A stretch of DNA of 8,701 nt from CAYFUR01 sp964346275 (GTDB taxonomy: Bacteria; Sumerlaeota; Sumerlaeia; SLMS01), in contig CAYFUR010000133.1 of NCBI GenBank assembly GCA_964346275.1, positions 1-8,701 on the forward strand. The letters are read 5' to 3'. Within the stretch, counting starts at the first letter, position 1. Each line of letters starts with the position of its first letter. The notes beneath the pieces are model-generated. The model saw only the letters and a list, made by a program, of their open reading frames with translations. It did not search any database and was not told the DNA's origin. Shown piece by piece: positions 7,151 to 8,701 of the stretch. The position numbers and the translations under genes were made by a program.

Positions 7151-7448
7151 AGACGAGCCGAGCACTCCGGTGAATTTCCTTCTCAAGGGGCCATTTGATA
7201 TTCCCCTTCAGAACAACATCGACGGGGCGCGAGACTGAATCAGAAAGCCTCTTTCGAAAGACCTGAAGCTTCTCCATCCAGGGGCCAAGATCCTCGTCCT
7301 CAAACTCTACGAGGAAATCCACATCGCTCTCCGGACCGATTGTTCCTTCTGCCAGCGAGCCGAACACCGAAAGCTCGCGGACACCAAACTCCTGGCAAAT
7401 CTGCTCGATTTCAGCCTGGGGCAGGTCCTTGATATCTGATACGCTCAT
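7137..7448 (-). CDS. mntA: MNT-domain nucleotidyltransferase antitoxin, MntA-like
   Basis: This is a 103-residue minimal nucleotidyltransferase, the partner of HEPN toxins. Characterised MntA proteins use ATP to add AMP units to a tyrosine of HepT and so silence it. The nucleotidyltransferase signature is intact: FGS at residues 29-31 and SDVDFLVEF at 41-49, giving GS-x10-D-x-D with Asp42 and Asp44. A likely third acidic residue is Asp77 in RPVDVVL. The length is normal for a minimal MNT. ATG at 7448 is 6 nt after the carA stop, and the weak GAGAG ribosome site overlaps that stop, so translation probably depends on carA. The pair is complete and both catalytic motifs look active, so it does not look decayed. 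Confidence 0.9.
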   Translation of the reverse strand: MSVSDIKDLPQAEIEQICQEFGVRELSVFGSLAEGTIGPESDVDFLVEFEDEDLGPWMEKLQVFRKRLSDSVSRPVDVVLKGNIKWPLEKEIHRSARLVYAKR

Positions 7449-7454
7449 GGACTC

Positions 7455-8531
7455 TCACTTTTTCACCATGTCGATAAACTCATCGAACAGGTGCTCGGTG
7501 TCCACCGGGCCGGGGGCGGCCTCGGGGTGGAACTGGCAGCTCCGCAGCGGGAGCGTTTCGTGGCGAATGCCTTCGTTCGTGTCGTCGTTCAAATTGGTAA
7601 ACCAGACGTTCCAGCCTTCGGGCAGGCTTTCCGCATTCACGGCGAATCCGTGGTTTTGCGAGGTGATAAAGCAGCGCCCCGTCCCCTCTTCGATCACGGG
7701 CTGGTTCTGGCTCCGGTGCCCGTACTTCAGCTTGTAAGTATCCGCGCCGATCGCCAGCGAGAGCAGCTGGTGTCCCAGGCAAATTCCAAACACCGGCACG
7801 TTGCGCGACATGACCCGCCGAAGCTGGTGAATCGTCTTGGCGCATTGCTTGGGATCACCGGGGCCATTAGTCACCATGACGCCATTGAATTGCTCGTTCG
7901 AAAGATCATGGTCCCATGGCACGCGCTTTACTTCCACGCCGCGCGCCATGAGGTTGTTGATAATATTGTTTTTCCCCCCGCAATCGATCACAACCACCCG
8001 GCGGTCTCCGGAACCATGAACATCCGGCTCTCCCATGCTGACCTTCGGCATGAGGTTCTCTTTATTCGGGTCGTATTCCTCGACGCTTTCGCCCTCGAAG
8101 AGAATTTTGCCCAGCATGGTGCCGCGCTCGCGCAGCTTGATGGTCAGGGACCGCGTATCAATGCCGCAAAGTCCGGGGACTTGACTCTCCTTGAGCCAAT
8201 CCGCCAGCGAACGGTCGGCGTCCCAATGGCTGAAACATTCCGAGTAGTCGGAAACAATGAGCGCCTGAATCTGGACGCCGCAAGATTCGAAGGGAAGTCC
8301 GAGGCGGCAGCCTTCCCGGCGCTTGGGCACGCCATAGTTCCCAATCAGCGGGTAAGTGAGGACAAGAATCTGGCCCTTGTAGGAGGGATCGGTGAGCGTT
8401 TCGGGATAGCCCACCATGCCCGTGTTAAAGACGACCTCTCCGGCAACGGACCCTTCGTAACCAAAGGAAATCCCTTCGTATTCGGATCCGTCTTCCAGAA
8501 CAAGCCGGGCTTTTTTGTCTTGCTGAGTCAT
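7455..8531 (-). CDS. carA: Carbamoyl-phosphate synthase small subunit (glutamine amidotransferase)
   Basis: CarA hydrolyses glutamine and passes ammonia through a tunnel to CarB. The 358-residue product is close to family length (B. subtilis about 364, E. coli 382). The CPSase small-chain domain fills about residues 8-135, with GEVVFNTGMVGYPETLTDPSY and CGIDTRSLT. A class-I glutamine amidotransferase domain covers about 178-355. It holds the nucleophile elbow GICLGHQ with Cys251, and HPEAAPGP with His335 and Glu337 completing the triad. ATG at 8531 is preceded by a full AAGGAGG ribosome site at 8541-8547 with a 9-nt gap. It heads the car-mnt-hep cluster, and mntA starts 6 nt after its stop. 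Confidence 0.98.
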   Translation of the reverse strand: MTQQDKKARLVLEDGSEYEGISFGYEGSVAGEVVFNTGMVGYPETLTDPSYKGQILVLTYPLIGNYGVPKRREGCRLGLPFESCGVQIQALIVSDYSECFSHWDADRSLADWLKESQVPGLCGIDTRSLTIKLRERGTMLGKILFEGESVEEYDPNKENLMPKVSMGEPDVHGSGDRRVVVIDCGGKNNIINNLMARGVEVKRVPWDHDLSNEQFNGVMVTNGPGDPKQCAKTIHQLRRVMSRNVPVFGICLGHQLLSLAIGADTYKLKYGHRSQNQPVIEEGTGRCFITSQNHGFAVNAESLPEGWNVWFTNLNDDTNEGIRHETLPLRSCQFHPEAAPGPVDTEHLFDEFIDMVKK

Positions 8532-8532
8532 G

Positions 8533-8547
8533 AAGGAAAGCCTCCTT
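8533..8547 (-). promoter_or_regulatory. carA ribosome binding site within a small hairpin
   Basis: On the minus strand AAGGAGG (8547-8541) is a perfect Shine-Dalgarno sequence, 9 nt from the carA ATG. Its first five bases AAGGA can pair with TCCTT (8537-8533) around a 5-nt loop, so the site may be partly masked in the mRNA. Five base pairs is weak, and this may be chance. Confidence 0.6.
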
Positions 8548-8560
8548 GCAGGCGGGCGAG

Positions 8561-8587
8561 AAAAAGCGCGCCAGCTCGCCGCGCGCT
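8561..8587 (-). terminator. Intrinsic terminator or attenuator in the carA leader
   Basis: On the minus strand AGCGCGC (8587-8581) pairs perfectly with GCGCGCT (8571-8565) around a 9-nt loop. The second arm runs straight into a T-run (TTTTT at 8565-8561, then CTC). This has the form of a rho-independent terminator pointing at carA, ending 13 nt before its Shine-Dalgarno site. It could end a gene lying to the right of the window, or act as a leader attenuator of the car operon. The structure is clear; which role applies cannot be decided here. Confidence 0.6.
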
Positions 8588-8600
8588 AGTCCCGAGAGGA

Positions 8601-8612
8601 AAAATGCATTTT
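8601..8612. promoter_or_regulatory. AT-rich 12-bp palindrome upstream of carA
   Basis: AAAATGCATTTT is a perfect palindrome in otherwise GC-rich leader DNA, about 70 nt upstream of the carA start. It could be a repressor half-site pair or part of a promoter, as AT-rich islands often are, but no convincing -35/-10 pair was found. It also contains the ATG of an eight-codon minus-strand mini-ORF (8586-8609, MHFSSRD) that has no ribosome site. Confidence 0.25.
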
Positions 8613-8635
8613 CGAGGGAAGGTTTTGAACCACTG

Positions 8636-8669
8636 GACGCCGCGCGTCGCTCGTGGCCGTCTCAGGACC
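8636..8669 (-). promoter_or_regulatory. Two leader hairpins upstream of carA, one PyrR-loop-like
   Basis: On the minus strand GGTC (8669-8666) and GGCC (8658-8655) can pair, including one G-U pair, around CTGAGAC. This resembles the PyrR RNA-binding element of pyr leaders (stem ARUC/GGYU around a CNGNGA hexaloop): CUGAGA fits the hexaloop exactly but one extra C follows it. Just downstream GACGC and GCGTC (8648-8644 and 8640-8636) form a second 5-bp hairpin. Its CGCGCG core could instead pair with the first arm of the terminator at 8581-8587. This is a weak match in GC-rich DNA and is offered as a hypothesis. Confidence 0.2.
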
Positions 8670-8701
8670 GCGCAAGTCATCCCCGGATGGTTCGCCCACG
8701 T

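Noticed and set aside
7151..7186. Longer hepT starting at a TTG at 7186
   Set aside because: It adds 12 residues that do not resemble the family and deepens the overlap with mntA; the ATG at 7150 gives the standard N-terminus.
8586..8701. Minus-strand frames open from the window edge, one ending in TAG at 8586-8588 and one running to a TGA overlapping the carA ATG
   Set aside because: Both are short and GC-driven, and neither has a recognisable protein pattern. A gene end there cannot be excluded, because the stop at 8586 abuts the terminator hairpin, but I cannot support it.

Overview
The window is a compact, GC-rich (roughly 60%) bacterial chromosomal segment with almost no spacer DNA. It holds two convergent gene blocks. 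I cannot name the organism. The CarA and CarB sequences are of the type shared by Bacteroidota-like bacteria and eukaryotic CAD/CPS proteins rather than the E. coli type. Together with the GC content and the low-complexity tails on two ribosomal proteins, this suggests a deep-branching, probably uncultivated FCB- or PVC-like lineage; that placement is inference.

Left block, plus strand (1-1324): the 3' end of ssb with its DDLPF tip, then rpsR (bS18) and rplI (bL9), closed by a strong intrinsic terminator at 1296-1324. This is the usual bacterial rpsF-ssb-rpsR-rplI cluster with rpsF and most of ssb outside the window. bS18 carries an N-terminal RGG-rich basic extension of about 65 residues, and bL9 carries a C-terminal acidic tail of about 52 residues.

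Right block, minus strand, read from high to low coordinates (8701-1346): a leader with an intrinsic-terminator-like hairpin, then carA, mntA, hepT, carB, ktrB and ktrA. CarA and CarB form carbamoyl-phosphate synthase, which feeds pyrimidine and arginine synthesis. KtrB and KtrA form a Trk/Ktr-type K+ uptake system. The most striking feature is a complete MNT-HEPN (MntA/HepT) toxin-antitoxin pair sitting between carA and carB. It starts 6 nt after the carA stop, its two genes overlap by 14 nt, and hepT overlaps the carB start by 14 nt. Its base composition is visibly less GC-rich than that of carB.

The second point of interest is the carA leader (8532-8701). It has a terminator hairpin 14 nt upstream of the carA ribosome binding site, a hairpin further upstream that resembles a PyrR-binding loop with one inserted base, and an AT-rich 12-bp palindrome. 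Together these could form a pyrimidine-responsive attenuator, but this is a hypothesis. No tRNA, rRNA, CRISPR array, insertion sequence or gene-free stretch above 300 bases was seen.
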